Assembly (NCBI GenBank): GCA_928212115.1
Contig: CAKMRJ010005745.1
Span: forward strand, 103,078,030 to 103,142,029
Length of the DNA: 64,000 nucleotides
DNA from: Lactuca virosa
Taxonomy: Eukaryota; Streptophyta; Magnoliopsida; Asterales; Asteraceae
Reading direction: 5' to 3'
The position numbers and the translations under genes are program-made. The notes beneath the pieces are model-generated. The model had not been told where the DNA came from, ran no database searches, and was given only the letters and a program-made list of their open reading frames with translations. Shown one piece after another: positions 1-11,481 of the stretch. The first letter of the stretch is position 1, and each line of letters begins with the position of its first letter.

Positions 1-1
1 G

Positions 2-133
2 AGAACGGTTGAACTTCCACATGTGGCATGTAATGAACAACTTGCAGATATGTTAACAAAGGCAGTTTGCGGAAGAGTGTTTAAGTGCTCTCTTAGCAAG
101 CTGGGAATGAAGGATATACATTCTCCACCTTGA
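2..133 (+). CDS. Ty1/copia RNase H C-terminus (partial)
   Basis: The window opens inside the last codons of a copia polyprotein. The reading frame contains the typical end-of-pol motif ADMLTKAV and ends in TGA at 131-133. It is followed directly by a polypurine tract (TGAGGGGGAG, 131-140) and an LTR starting TGTTGACGAG. The body of the element lies outside the window, so its state cannot be judged. Confidence 0.8.
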   Translation, partial: RTVELPHVACNEQLADMLTKAVCGRVFKCSLSKLGMKDIHSPP

Positions 134-140
134 GGGGGAG

Positions 141-353
141 TGTTGACGAGAGCAAGACCTGGTGTAGATAAGGTCAAACATGGGAAATGGTTGTTATATA
201 AGATAAGTAATTGATATCTTTTCATTAAGGCTGTAAACTAGGATAGTTTGTTATTCTTTGTTTCTTGTATAAATGTATTCCCCTGTTAATTATTGGATAT
301 ATGAAAAATACGGTAGAATTCTTCCTCCACAAATACTTGTATTCAGTTTCACA
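141..353 (+). repeat. 3' LTR of a copia element
   Basis: Starts with TGTTGA right after the polypurine tract and plausibly ends at TTTCACA near 353, so about 213 bp. The right boundary is inferred from the TG..CA rule only. The partner LTR and target-site duplication are outside the window. Confidence 0.6.
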
Positions 354-1450
354 GCTCGCGGGTCCAGAGTACGGCTAAAAATTTTAATTTTAATCATAAT
401 ATGTGGGTTTCGGTTTCTGTTCTGTTTAAAAATTTTAATTGACATCATAATATGTTTCTGTAACTATTCTAATAAATATCAAAATGGTCGGAGAATATGA
501 AATGCCTAATTTGCTGTTAAATTGGGGTTAATTTAATGCTTGCAAATGCTGCAACTCATCAACATTCTGATTTTGTTATCTCGAGCCGAGTGAATTTATG
601 GAAGATGACACAAATAAGCTAAAACATCTATAAGAAAGGTCTTATTCAAGTTGCATAATAGTGATTTGTAATTTCAGTTTATAACAGTTCTCAGATGGAG
701 TCTAATTTTTATTCCACACCACTTTTATATATAACGGTAAATGGTCATTACTCTCATTCATACTGGTTATTTTCAAAAGAAACATACTTTTCTCATTTAC
801 CACTTTTTGGATATTGGCATCACTTATCCATACAACAATTTTTTATTCAATACTTACTAAAAAAAAAGTATAGATCATAAACTAACAGAATTCCAGCCTT
901 TCAAAAAACTATTATATATACGTTTGTAAGGTTGTTATCCTATTTGTAATGTTTTAGACTCGTTACTAGTGTAGCACTGTAAATAAAAATATTTACTCTT
1001 AACAACAATGTAAATGACCATGGACTAAATTAAAATGTACCAACTTGGATTCTTCAAACAAGTCACAATATTGTAATTAATAGAAAAGTTCATTTTTTAG
1101 TCATCACAATCCTAGACCCAAATAATACCATATCCATTTTCATGGATGCTTGGTGTATTTGAGTCCAGTTTATTATTTGGAATTATATCACATAATTTTG
1201 AGGACAAATGAATATCAAAAGATATGTATAACAAATACGAATTCCTAAGACTTGCAAGCCTTTGAAGATCTAATTTGGGGCATTCTATTTTGATCCATAA
1301 TCTTTAATTTGTCTTATTGTTCGGTTCAAATTTCATAGAAATTAAGTATTGTATTCCCCCAGCAAATAGACCATAATTTCAAGTAATTAGTTTGTTTTTT
1401 TTAGGTGGTTTATATCACATGACTTGAGGACCAAATGATATCACAAGATA
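354..1450. other. AT-rich intergenic stretch
   Basis: No gene recognised. The sequence is AT-rich, with short direct repeats such as AAAATTTTAATT near 380 and 430. Only short unsupported ORFs are present. Confidence 0.6.
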
Positions 1451-1454
1451 GGAA

Positions 1455-2010
1455 AAAATATATAATAAATATAATATCCAAGACTTGTAAGTGTTTGAAT
1501 GTCTAATTTGTGGCAATTTATTCCAATTCATCACCTTTGATTTGTCTTACACAAATTGTCAAGACATTTAAGTCTTTGAAGTCTAATTTTGGGAAATTTA
1601 TTCAAATTTTTCATCTTTAATTTGTCTTATACAAATTGTCAAGACTTGTAAGTCTTTGGACGTCTAATATGGGGCAATTTATTCAAATTCTTTAACTTTG
1701 ATTTGTCTTATACAAATTGTCAAGACTTTTAAGTCTTTGAAGTCTAACTTTTGAGAAATTTATTCCAATTTTTTATCTTTCATTTGTCTTATACAAATTG
1801 TCAAGACTAGTAAGTCTTTGAACGTGTAATTTGGGGCAGTTTATTCAAATTCTTTAACTTTAATTTGTCTTATACAAATTGACAAATTGTCACAACTTGT
1901 AAGCCTTTAACGTCTAATATAGGGTAATGTATTCCAATTTTTCATCTTTAATTTGTCTCATACAAATTGTCAAGACTTGTAAGTGGTTGAAAGTCTAATT
2001 TGGTTCAGGT
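1455..2010. repeat. ~81-bp tandem repeat array, upstream copy
   Basis: The phrase ACAAATTGTCAAGACT recurs at about 1551, 1631, 1712, 1793, 1882 and 1962, giving a period of roughly 80-81 bp and about seven diverged copies. One copy (near 1874-1891) has a short internal duplication. A second array of the same unit lies at 10655-10920, so the receptor-like protein gene is bracketed by it. Confidence 0.85.
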
Positions 2011-2109
2011 TTCATTGAAATGAATTATTGTATGCCCCACACAAATAATATACCACCAATTTGAGGCCATCCACTAGAATCCTTGATCTTCACTGTCAAG
2101 AGTAGAGAC

Positions 2110-2117
2110 TATATAAG
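2110..2117 (+). promoter_or_regulatory. TATA box of RLP gene copy 1
   Basis: TATATAAG lies 75 bp upstream of the ATG at 2185. The surrounding promoter sequence (2080-2180) closely matches that upstream of the second RLP fragment at 30790-30922, including the identical context ACTATATAAGCCATCA. Confidence 0.7.
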
Positions 2118-2184
2118 CCATCACAGGCGCAGTTCATATATGCATCAATACAAATAACAAAATTTCAGTATTTGCATCTACATC

Positions 2185-3821
2185 ATGTATCCTTGTGTTT
2201 TCATAAATTTCTCACCTATCTTGCTATTTCTTGAGACAACTGCCAACCAGTTGGTAGCAGTGGGAGGAGTAGGAGATGATAATGGTGTTGTGAACAAGTG
2301 TTTGGATCAGGAGAGACATGCTTTCCTTTATTTCAAATCTCTCCTTCAAGACCCTGATGGTCGTCTCATGACATGGACAGCTGAAGAAGAAGACTGTTGT
2401 AGATGGTTTGGAGTAACGTGCAATAACCAAACAGGTCATGTTGCAGAGCTTGATATCAGCCACTGTAATCTTGGAGGTGAGATTAGTCATGCGTTGCTTA
2501 ATTTAAGCAATTTGATTATTCTTGATCTTTCCTACAATTCTTTTCATGGAACCATTCCCACCTTTATTGGTTCCATGACTCGATTAAGGTCCCTCACCCT
2601 CCATCACAATAATCTTAATGGAACCATGAACCATCCCCAGGTCCTTTGGTTCCTTGACCAAATTGATGTACCTTGATCTTTCCTATAACTCTCTTTATGG
2701 AATCATTCCTCCAGAGTTTGGAAATCTCACCTACCTGAAAGAGCTTTTTCTTGAATCTGTTGGAAGATGTGAAGTTGAAAACCTAAATTGGTTGTCTCAT
2801 CTTTCTCACTTGGAGGAGCTTAGAATGGATGGGATTTCCCTAGCCAAACAAAATCATTGGGTAGATGTAATGTTGAGTCTGAGAAAACTATCATATTTAA
2901 GTTTAGATGGATGTAAGCTCTCACAGGTCATGTATCCATATTCTTCTTCATTTCTCAACTCTTCTTCATCTATTCATACCCTTTCACTTGCAAACAACAA
3001 TCTCACCTCATCCATGTACAGTTGGTTGTTCCCACTAACCAGCAATAAGCTTCGTGTTCTTTATCTCTCACATAACATGTTAGATGGGATACCCAAATAC
3101 TTTTCTAACCTATGTAGTTTAGAATGGTTAGACTTTGTCAACAACTCGGCTGCTGTCAAATTTCCTGATTTTCTTAACAACTTATCTGGATGCACATCCC
3201 TCACATTGCAATGGTTGGGTGCATCTTATAACCAGTTTACAGGGTCATTGTCTGATGATATCGAAAAGTTTTCATCACTAAAATATTTGTACATATCGAA
3301 TAATCAATTAAATGGCACTATAAGTGAGAAATTGTGGGAATTACCCAGGATTAAAGTTATTGACGTTTCTTCAAATTTTCTTAGAGGTTCCATCTCTGAA
3401 AATATTGGAAAGTCAAAGGCTGTTACTATATTTCTTTCAGAAAACCCACTCCAAGGAGTTCCTTCCACAAGTCACTTGTCAAACCTTTCTTATGTAGAGT
3501 TTATAGATATGAGCTCTTGCAATCTAGGGCCTCGTTTCCCCAAATGGACTCAAACACTGAAAAACCTTACCCGTCTTCATATTTCCAATGCTAGCATTTC
3601 AGACACAATTCCTCTGGAGTTTTGGGATGCATGGCCTTCTAAATTAAGATATTTGAATCTCTCTTCCAACAACATCTTAGGGGAAGCAGCAGATTTATCA
3701 TCAAATTTTGCCAACAACTCAGTGATTGATTTGAGTTCCAACAAATTTTATGGTACGATACAGAATATCTCCTCAGCTGTGGCATTGTTAAACCTTTCCA
3801 AAAACAAATTTAGTGGAGGAA
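2185..3821 (+). pseudogene. LRR receptor-like protein (EIX2-like), 5' portion, disrupted
   Basis: This encodes the extracellular half of a plant receptor-like protein that would sense ligands at the plasma membrane. The ATG at 2185 is followed by a weak hydrophobic leader, then an LRRNT-type cap (CLDQERHAF, and CCRWFGVTCNN around residues 70-80), then leucine-rich repeats (LDLSYN). The frame breaks near 2634 because GAACCAT is duplicated in tandem (2621-2627 and 2628-2634). The LRR reading resumes in another frame from about 2635 and runs to 3821. There the LTR element at 3822 interrupts an LRR. The gene continues at 9273; joining 3821 to 9278, with one copy of the AGGAA duplication, keeps the LRR frame. 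EIX/Cf-type RLP identity rests on the cap, the LRR consensus and the C-terminus. Whether this allele was functional before the insertion is unknown. Confidence 0.85.
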
Positions 3822-4169
3822 TGATACAAATACGTATAAGGGGACCACAAGAGAGGACACACAAAAACCACTATTGGTATATTCTAGAAAGGGGAGGAGG
3901 GCAAAAGAGGAAAGTGGCTAAGAAGTTAGTTATCCCAGCAGAGAGAAATAAATAGAGCGGGGAATAATTTCTGGATGTCATCATGTTATTTTTGCTGTAA
4001 TTGTATTGGCTCCTAAAATTCTGTTTTCAGTGAGAGAGGGACCATTCCCTGGGCAATCTTCGGATTGATTAATCAAATACACTCGTTCCTCTTGATTCCA
4101 TCCTTCATCTTGCATTGTGTATTACATTTTCTTATTTCACCATTACGAAGCTTAACATCACCCTTATCA
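3822..4169 (+). repeat. 5' LTR of the Reina-like element
   Basis: 348 bp, TG..CA termini, same length as the 3' copy at 8925-9272. The seven differences seen are single-base substitutions, mostly transitions. Confidence 0.93.
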
Positions 4170-4207
4170 TTGGTCCGACCTGCTGCTGATCTGCTGGAAC
4201 TGTGGCT

Positions 4208-5577
4208 ATGGCGACTACTCGCTCTGCTACCCAACGTTTGGATGATCACGATGAGTTGCTTTCCAACATTCAAGCTGACATCACAGAAGTCAAACTGCAT
4301 ATGGATGCGATGCACAACAATATGCAGAAAGCGCAACAGGAGAATGCCAAAGTGCAACAGGAGAATGCCACTTTTCAAAAAGCAGTATCAACCTGGATGA
4401 AGAATCAGGAGAAACAATCCTTTGCCGCAGGATCTGGTGCGTCCGGATCTGATATCCTTTTTCCACAAACTCCTCCATTACTGTCCGGATCTACTCTTAC
4501 CCCGGGGGAAGATCGGCCCATGCCACCCGATTTTATCACGCCACCACCTTCCGGTCTTCCATGGACGGTGAAGAAAATCAAATTGCCTGAGTTTAATGGT
4601 TTCGATCCTCAAGGGTGGATTCAGAAGGCGACGCTCTTCTTTGAAATCAATGGTACCCCTTCCCATTTTCGTTTACGATTGGCACAGTTGAGTATGGTTG
4701 GTGTTGCGCAACACTGGTTCACAATTGTGCGACAACTTCACCAAGATCTGACATGGGAGCAATTTCAGACGGAGCTTCTCCAACGATTTAGCGGTTTGGA
4801 GCTACAAAATCCCTATGAACAACTTGCATCCATCCAGCAGTCTGACTCCATTTTGGACTACATTGACGATTTCGAATATCTACTGTCGCTTGTTCCCAAA
4901 CTACCCGAGCCCAATCTATTGGGTATTTTATGGCTGGATTACAAGATGAAGTTCGCCGTTGGGTTCGTTTGCAACGTCCTCGATCGACTATGGAGGTCCT
5001 GTATGCCGCCAAGGATGTGGACGATCTTTTCCTTCCAACGTCCGGTAATGTTTCTCAGACCCGATTTCGCTATTTGAACCGTTTTGGGGTGTCCAATGGA
5101 TTTTTTCCGGAACCCAATACAGTGTTGGGTCGTTCTGAAATTACAAGGCCCATTACTTCTCAAATGAATGACAAAACATTTGTGGGACGTAAGGATTCCA
5201 GTCGGCCTCTTTTCCCTAAGTCGTCATCCTCTCCTTCCCCGGCTATAGGGCAAAATCGTGACCGTGGTGTTCGTTCTTTGACGCGTACTGAATGGGAAGA
5301 ACGTTGGAAGAAAGGGCTATGTTTTCGTTGTGGCTTACAATATGGGCCGACTCATAAGTGCGCTGCGGGGAAGTTGCGAATCTTACTGTTGGGCGATGAT
5401 GAAGACAACGACGACACAGAGGACCAACTACGAGTTATGGGGAATTGTTTCTCCGACAATCCGGAGATTGAAAGAGTTATGGGGAATTGTTTCTCCGTCA
5501 ATCCGGAGATTGAAATACCAGTTGAAGGTGTGTGTTCCGCCTTGGAATTTTCTGGAATCTCAAACGAGATACCATAG
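4208..5577 (+). pseudogene. Reina-like gag (frameshifted)
   Basis: ATG at 4208 (MATTRSATQRL). A coiled-coil-like stretch with two near-identical QQENA units is followed by the gag core (GWIQKATLFFEING, then QHWFTIV) and a zinc knuckle CFRCGLQYGPTHKC around 5320-5361. The frame shifts near 4925, where one base appears lost, so the second half reads in another frame to a stop at 5577. A 42-bp in-frame tandem duplication (5432-5473 and 5474-5515, one mismatch) repeats 14 residues after the knuckle. Confidence 0.85.
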
Positions 5578-5584
5578 GGGGTAA

Positions 5585-8500
5585 CACCCTCAAGTTTGAC
5601 GGTGCAATTGGGGGTATTCCGACAATCATTTTGGTGGATAATGGTGCAACCCACAATTTCATCTCTCGACAATTGGTGGTGGCTCTCAGTCTCGCTTCGG
5701 TGGGTTTTTCGGGCATCAGAATCAAATTGGGTGATGGGTTTGTTGTTCACGTTACAGAGAGGTGTCTGGGATTGCAAATTCAGATTGGACCGTGTGTTTT
5801 GTGGTCAACGCCCTTGTGTTTGATACAGGGAATTCTGATTTGATATTAGGCATGTCGTGGCTGAATTCTTTGGGTGAAGTCATTCACAATTGGAAGGAGG
5901 CTTGGATGAAGTTTGTATGGGAGGGCCGGGAAATTGTCCTTCAAGGACTACCTACAGGTCAACGATCTCAAACCTCCTTACACAAATGGTTGGATTTGCA
6001 AAACCATCTTTCTGATGAACAACTTGATCTCCGTTCTGACCATTTTTCTGCCCTGTTGGAGGTGGGACAACAGGAGGAACTTCAACAGATATTGGAACAA
6101 TTCACCACGGTTTTTCAAAGCCCTACGGGTCTTCCCCCATCACGCCCACATGACCATTGCATTAATCTGATGCATCCTCACAATCCGATTTGCGTTCGAC
6201 CCCACAGGTATCCACATATGCAGAAGGCAGAAATTGAAAAACAAGTTGCTGAATTGTTATCTTTAGGGATGATCCGTCCTAGTAGAAGTGCGTAGTCAAG
6301 CCCTGTCATTCTCGTGCGTAAAAAGGATGACTCCTGGCGTATGTGTGTGGATTATCGAGCACTTAACAAAGCCACCATTCCCCACAAGTTTTCGATTCCG
6401 GTTGTTGAAGAACTCCTTGACGAGTTGCATGGTGCCGCTTTCTTCTCCAAATTGGATTTGAAGTCTGGATACAATCAGATACAATCAGATTCGGATGCAT
6501 CCTGATAGTATAGACAAAACTGCTTTTCGGACTCATGAGGGACATTATGAGTATCTTGTCATGCCGTTCGGTTTAATGAATGCTCCTTCAACTTTTCAAG
6601 CGGTGATGAATGAGGTTTTTCGTCCTCTGTTACGTCGCAAAGTGGTAATTTTCTTTGATGACATTCTTGTTTATAGTGCTACCTGGAATGATCACTTGCA
6701 CGATTTGTCTTCTGTTTTGAGCATTCTATTACAGCACCAATTTGTGGTCAATAAAAAAATGCCATTTTGGGCAAACTTCTGTTGATTATCTGGGCCATAT
6801 TATTGATGGGAAAGGTGTTACCATGGACCCTAGCAAAATTGCAGATGTCGTGGACTGGCCTGTTCCAAAGAATATTAAGGGTTTACGTGGTTTTCTTGGG
6901 CTTACGGGTTATTACCGGAAATTTGTTAAGAATTATGGAAGCATTGCGAGACCTCTAACCAACTTAACAAAGAAGGATGCTTTCCTTTGGCATGATGAAG
7001 CTCAAATTGCTTTTGAACAACTCAAACACGCCCTGGTGACTGCTCCTCTACTGGCTCTTCCGGATTTCAATTCTCCGTTTGTGGTCGAATGTGACGCTTC
7101 TGGTCGAGGAATTGGGGCAGTGCTCATGCAAAACAACCGTCCCCTTGCTTACTTCAGTAAAGCTTTAAGTGACAGAAATCTCGCAAAGTCAGCTTATGAA
7201 AGAGAAATTATGGCTTTAGTTTTGGTTGTTCAACATTGGCGGGCCTACTTATTGGGCACAACTTTTGTGGTGTATACTGATCAGAAGAGTCTTAAGTTCT
7301 TACTTCAACAACGAATTACAACTCCGGACCAACAGAATTGGGTTGCAAAACTACTTGGATTCAATTTTGAAATCCAATACAAACCGGAACGTGAGAATAG
7401 GGCGGCGGATGCCCTATCTCGACGGGACAACGATGGTGATCTGTCTCAAATGGTTTCTGCACCCGTATGGACTCAAGGCGCTCAATTGGTCGCCGAGGCA
7501 CAGGCGGATATGGAGATCCAAAATCTCATTCGTTTCTGTGGTGAAAACCCCTCCCGACACCCATGTTTCACAGTTAAACAAGGAATTCTTTACTATAAGG
7601 ACCGTTTGGTTATAGCTCGCAATTCCAAATTCATTCCCGACTTATTACACGAGTTCCACACATCCGTTTCAGGAGGTCACTCCGGATACTACCGTACTTA
7701 TCGTCGCTTTGCCAGCAACTTATATTGGCCAGGAATGATTGGGCGTGTGAAGGAATTTGTACGTGCTTGTGATGTATGTCAACGATGTAAAGCTAGTTCG
7801 TTGGTTCCGGGTGGGCTATTACAACCGTTGGAGATTCCTACTGCTGTGTGGGAAGACTTATCTATGGATTTCATTACGGGTTTACCTAAGTCAAAAGGGT
7901 TTGATACAATTCTTGCCGTGGTGGATCGTTTATCTAAATACATCCATTTTCTCCTTCTTAAACATCCGTATACGGCAAAGTCAGTCGCGGAATTATTTGT
8001 TCGGGAGGTAATTCGTCTTCATGGCATTCCTAAATCCATAGTGAGCGATCGAGACCCTTTATTTATTAGCAATTTTTGGAAGGAGATTTGTTGTTTACAG
8101 GGAACCAAGTTAAACATGAGCTCAGCCTATCATCCTGAGTCGGATGGACAGACGGAAGTGATTAACCGTTGTCTGGAGGCTTACTTACGTTGTTTCGTTG
8201 TGGACCAACCTCGATCTTGGGCTATATGGATTCCTTGGGCTGAGTTTTGGTATAACTCCACTTTTCATTGTTCTACTGGTTTGTCCCCTTTTGAGATTGT
8301 TTATGGTCGCAAACCACCAAATGTCATACAGTTTGTTCTTGGAGAAGTGCGTGTACAGGCTGTCGCCCTGGAAAACAAAGATCGTGATGAGGCTTTAAAG
8401 CAGTTACGCATCCATTTGGCTCAAGCTCAGCACCAGATGAAGATATCAGCTGATAAGAAGCATCGGGAGGTACAATTCACGGTGGGAGAATGGATCTATG

Positions 8501-8924
8501 TGAAGTTAAAACCTTACCGACAAATGTCAGTATCCCGTCGAATCCATCCTAAACTGGCTGCGAAGTTTTTCGGTCAGTTTTAGATTGCAGACAAAGTGGG
8601 TCCAGTCGCGTATAAGCTTCATTTACCTCACACTTCTAAAATACATCCAGTATTTCATGTTTCACTTTTGAAAAAGGCTGTTCAAGCTCCTACAGAAAAG
8701 GTGTTACCTCTTGAGTTAGAAATGGGATTGGATGACATAGTACAACCAAAGACTGTGCTGGCCACTCGTGTTATTCAGGATCACGAAGCTGAGATGGAAC
8801 AATGGTTAATTCAGTGGGAAGGACAGGACGAGGAGAATGCTACTTGGGAAGATGCTGCAATGATTAAAGGCCAGTTTCCTAACTTGAGTCTTGAGGACAA
8901 GACTCCTTTTGAAGGAGGGAGTAA
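5585..8924 (+). pseudogene. Reina-like pol: protease, RT, RNase H, integrase, chromodomain (broken)
   Basis: The protease active site reads DNGATHNF (near 5640). RT segments include VDYRALNKA and the catalytic FFDDILVYS (near 6650). RNase H contains ECDASGRGIG and YTDQKSL. The integrase has a zinc-finger region and the core MDFITGLPKS. The C-terminus carries LIQWEGQDEENATWED, a chromodomain signature. Lesions visible: frame changes near 5580 and 5780, a TAG at 6293, a 10-bp tandem duplication (6471-6480 and 6481-6490) causing a frameshift in RT, an extra A in a seven-A run near 6762, and a TAG at 8581 before the C-terminal segment. It cannot make an intact polyprotein. Confidence 0.88.
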
Positions 8925-9272
8925 TGATACAAATACGTATAAGGGGACCACAAGAGAGGTCACACAAAAACCACTATTGGTATATTCTAGAAAGGGGAGG
9001 AGGGCAAAAGAGGAAAGTGGCTAAGAAGTTAGTTATCCCAGCAGAGAGAAATAAATAGAGTGGGGAATAATTTCTTGATATCATCATGTTATTTTTGTTG
9101 TAATTGTATTGGCTCCTGAAATTCTATTTTCAGTGAGAGAGGGACCATTCCCTGGGCAATCTTCGGATTGATTAATCAAATACACTCGTTCCTCTTGATT
9201 CCATCCTTCATCTTGCATTGTGTATTACATTTTCTTATTTCACCATTACGAAGCTTAACATCACCCTTATCA
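8925..9272 (+). repeat. 3' LTR of the Reina-like element
   Basis: 348 bp, preceded by the purine tract at 8911-8924 and followed by the AGGAA target duplication (9273-9277). Confidence 0.93.
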
Positions 9273-10514
9273 AGGAATATCTTTTTTATGCCAAATGGTT
9301 GATGGGTTTTTAGAATTTCTTGACCTCTCTCATAACTTTCTAACCGGGCAACTTCCAGACTGTTTATGGCATTTCAAATATCTAAAATTTCTTAATTTAG
9401 GACACAACAATCTATCTGGAAGGCTTCCTTCCTCTATTGGATCTTTGATAGAACTTGAGGTGTTGTACTTATACGAGAACAACCTTTCTGGAGAATTGCC
9501 TTTGTCTTTGAGGAATTGCGTGAGTTTGACCTCGTTGAATTTGGGAGCAAATAGGTTTTCTATTAATGTACCTGTCTGGATTGGGGAGAACTTATGGGGG
9601 TTGTATGTTCTTATTCTAAGATCAAACAACTTCTTTGGAACCATCCCTTTACAGTTTTGTGATTTACCAAATCTTCAAATTCTAGACTTGTCAATGAACC
9701 ATCTCCATGGAAGCATCCCCTCATGTTTGAATAATCTTACAAGCATGGTTCAACAAGGAATGTTACCGACACAAAACGTACATTCCTTTTCAACTAGCTG
9801 GTATCGTTCAGGTGTTATGCATGAATTACTTATGGTGAGTATGTTGACCATGCAATGATCGAGTGTCAAGGAGATGAGCGTGAATTCACCCGTAATCTGG
9901 GATTGTTGAAGACCATTGACCTGTCAAGCAACAATTTAACTGGTGAAATTCCATATGAGATTACCGATCTTTGTGAACTCATTACACTAAACTTATCAAA
10001 GAACTGTCTACTTGGAGAGATTCCATTGAAGATTGGTCAGATGAAGAAGCTTTTAACTTTGGATTTATCTAAAAACAAATTATCAGGAGGGATACCATCA
10101 AGCATGTCACAAATGACTTTATTGAATGACCTAGACGTGTCATATAATAGATTGTCAGGGAGAATCCCATCTAGCACTCAACTCCAGTCCTTTGAACCTG
10201 CAAGATACGAAGGAAACCCTGGATTATGTGGACTTTCCCTTTCCAGAAAATGTCCAGGAGATGAAAAATCACAAGTACCATTGGTGTTTGGTAAAAATGT
10301 GGGTGATGGGGAAGACATAGATGAACTTGATAGATGGTTTTATATTGGTGGGGCTTCTGGTTTTTCTACTGGATTTTGGATAGCTTGTGGCATTTTACTT
10401 GTTAATCGCCGTGGGAGACATGCATTTTTTCAGTTTTATGATAGCATTAAAGATTGGGCTTATGTGAAAGTGATGGTGTTTGTTGTAAATTTGCCAGAGG
10501 TTATACGTAGGTAG
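9273..10514 (+). pseudogene. LRR receptor-like protein (EIX2-like), 3' portion
   Basis: This continues the gene cut at 3821. LRRs run from about 9290 (FLDLSHNFLTGQLP) to about 9750. Then comes the non-LRR island region typical of RLPs, where the frame changes near 9822-9840 (the first frame ends at TGA 9856-9858). The reading resumes with ECQGDEREF and three to four further LRRs (LSSNNLTGEIP; LDLSKNKLSGGIPSS; LDVSYNRLSG). The C-terminus has the capping NPGLCG motif, an acidic juxtamembrane stretch, a transmembrane helix rich in small residues (GGASGFSTGFWIACGILL) and a short basic cytoplasmic tail ending at TAG 10512-10514. No kinase domain follows, as expected for an RLP. Confidence 0.87.
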
Positions 10515-10654
10515 TTTCTCATCTATTGTTTTTTTCAACTTCTTATATTCATGTATGTATGGTGTCTTGAATAGACTTATAGCTACTCTTATTTGGGTTT
10601 AGAGGTTTGTTAATGTAGTTTGTCAGGGGTTTTTAAGTCCCTAATAAATAAAAA
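10515..10654. other. RLP 3' flanking sequence
   Basis: Probable 3' untranslated region of the RLP gene; T-rich with AATAAATAAA at 10643-10652 as a possible polyadenylation signal. No other feature seen. Confidence 0.4.
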
Positions 10655-10920
10655 TAGCCAAGACTTGTAAGTGTTTGAATATCTAATTTGGGGCAGTTTA
10701 TTTCAATTCTTCATCTGTATGTCCTATACAAATTATCAAGACTTGTAGGTCTTTGATGTCTAATTTGGGGCAATTTTTGCTAATTCTTCATCTTTAATTC
10801 GTCTTATACAAATCGTCAAAACTTGTAAGTATTTGAACATTTAATTTCAGACAATTTATTCCAATTCTTCATCTTTAATTTGTCTTATACAAATTTTCAT
10901 GTCTTAAACGTCTAATTTAG
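10655..10920. repeat. ~81-bp tandem repeat array, downstream copy
   Basis: About three and a half copies of the same unit as at 1455-2010, with the landmark ACAAAT(T/C)(A/G)TC at about 10728, 10809 and 10890. It originally stood upstream of the second RLP copy; the outer CACTA element now separates it from that promoter. Confidence 0.85.
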
Positions 10921-10964
10921 TTCCAATTGCATGGAAATGAAGTACACACAACAAAAAACGTAAC

Positions 10965-11240
10965 CTTTAGCGGCGACAAAAATCGTCGCAACTGATGCCT
11001 CTTGTCGTCGCTAATACCTTTAGCGACGACAAGTCGTCTCTAAAAGGCCGTCGCTATTACCTCGTAGCAAATACTCGTTTATCGTCGCAAATAGCGGCGT
11101 CTCTAATTGTCGTTTGTCGTCGCTATTGATGTCATCTCTATTAAAATTCCACCCACCGGCCGGAGTTTTTCCGGAAAAGCTTCCCGGAGTTATGGGTCGT
11201 CGCAATTGGTCCACGTCGTCCCTAAAGGTGTCGCTGCTAA
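10965..11240. repeat. Left subterminal repeats of outer CACTA
   Basis: Dense direct and inverted copies of TAGCGACGACAA and GTCGTCGCTA. The matching right-end cluster lies at 30535-30745. Such subterminal arrays bind the DNA-binding transposase in En/Spm-type elements (family knowledge). A T run follows at about 11246-11264. Confidence 0.7.
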
Positions 11241-11481
11241 TGGTTTTTTTTTTTTTTTTTTTTTGAGAAAAAACATATTTTTTATGATATTAGTTTATGT
11301 ATATTATAAAATGTAGATTTGATAAAAATATATAAATGTATACAAACCACATTACATAAAACATCAAATATATCATATTACATAAACTATCTAATAAATC
11401 TCAAATAAACATCTAATATATCATCCATAATCTATCAAATAAATCCAAAATAACATCATCTATAACATAAAAAAAGAAATA

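Larger units (their letters stand above)
3822..9272 (+). mobile_element. Ty3/gypsy chromovirus (Reina-sized), full-length, inside the RLP gene
   Basis: Two 348-bp LTRs (3822-4169 and 8925-9272) begin TGATAC and end TTATCA. They are flanked by a perfect 5-bp duplication AGGAA (3817-3821 and 9273-9277). By eye the LTRs differ at seven sites, about 2%. A TGG-initial primer-binding candidate follows the 5' LTR at 4171, and a purine tract (GAAGGAGGGAGTAA) precedes the 3' LTR. Domain order is gag, protease, RT, RNase H, integrase, then a chromodomain-like C-terminus, which places it among chromoviruses. The compact 5.45 kb size and short LTRs suggest the Reina lineage (inference). The coding region is heavily broken. 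Confidence 0.92.

Noticed and set aside
2224..2490. Antisense ORF over the RLP 5' end
   Set aside because: Overlaps the conserved LRR cap coding sequence on the other strand and has no independent support.
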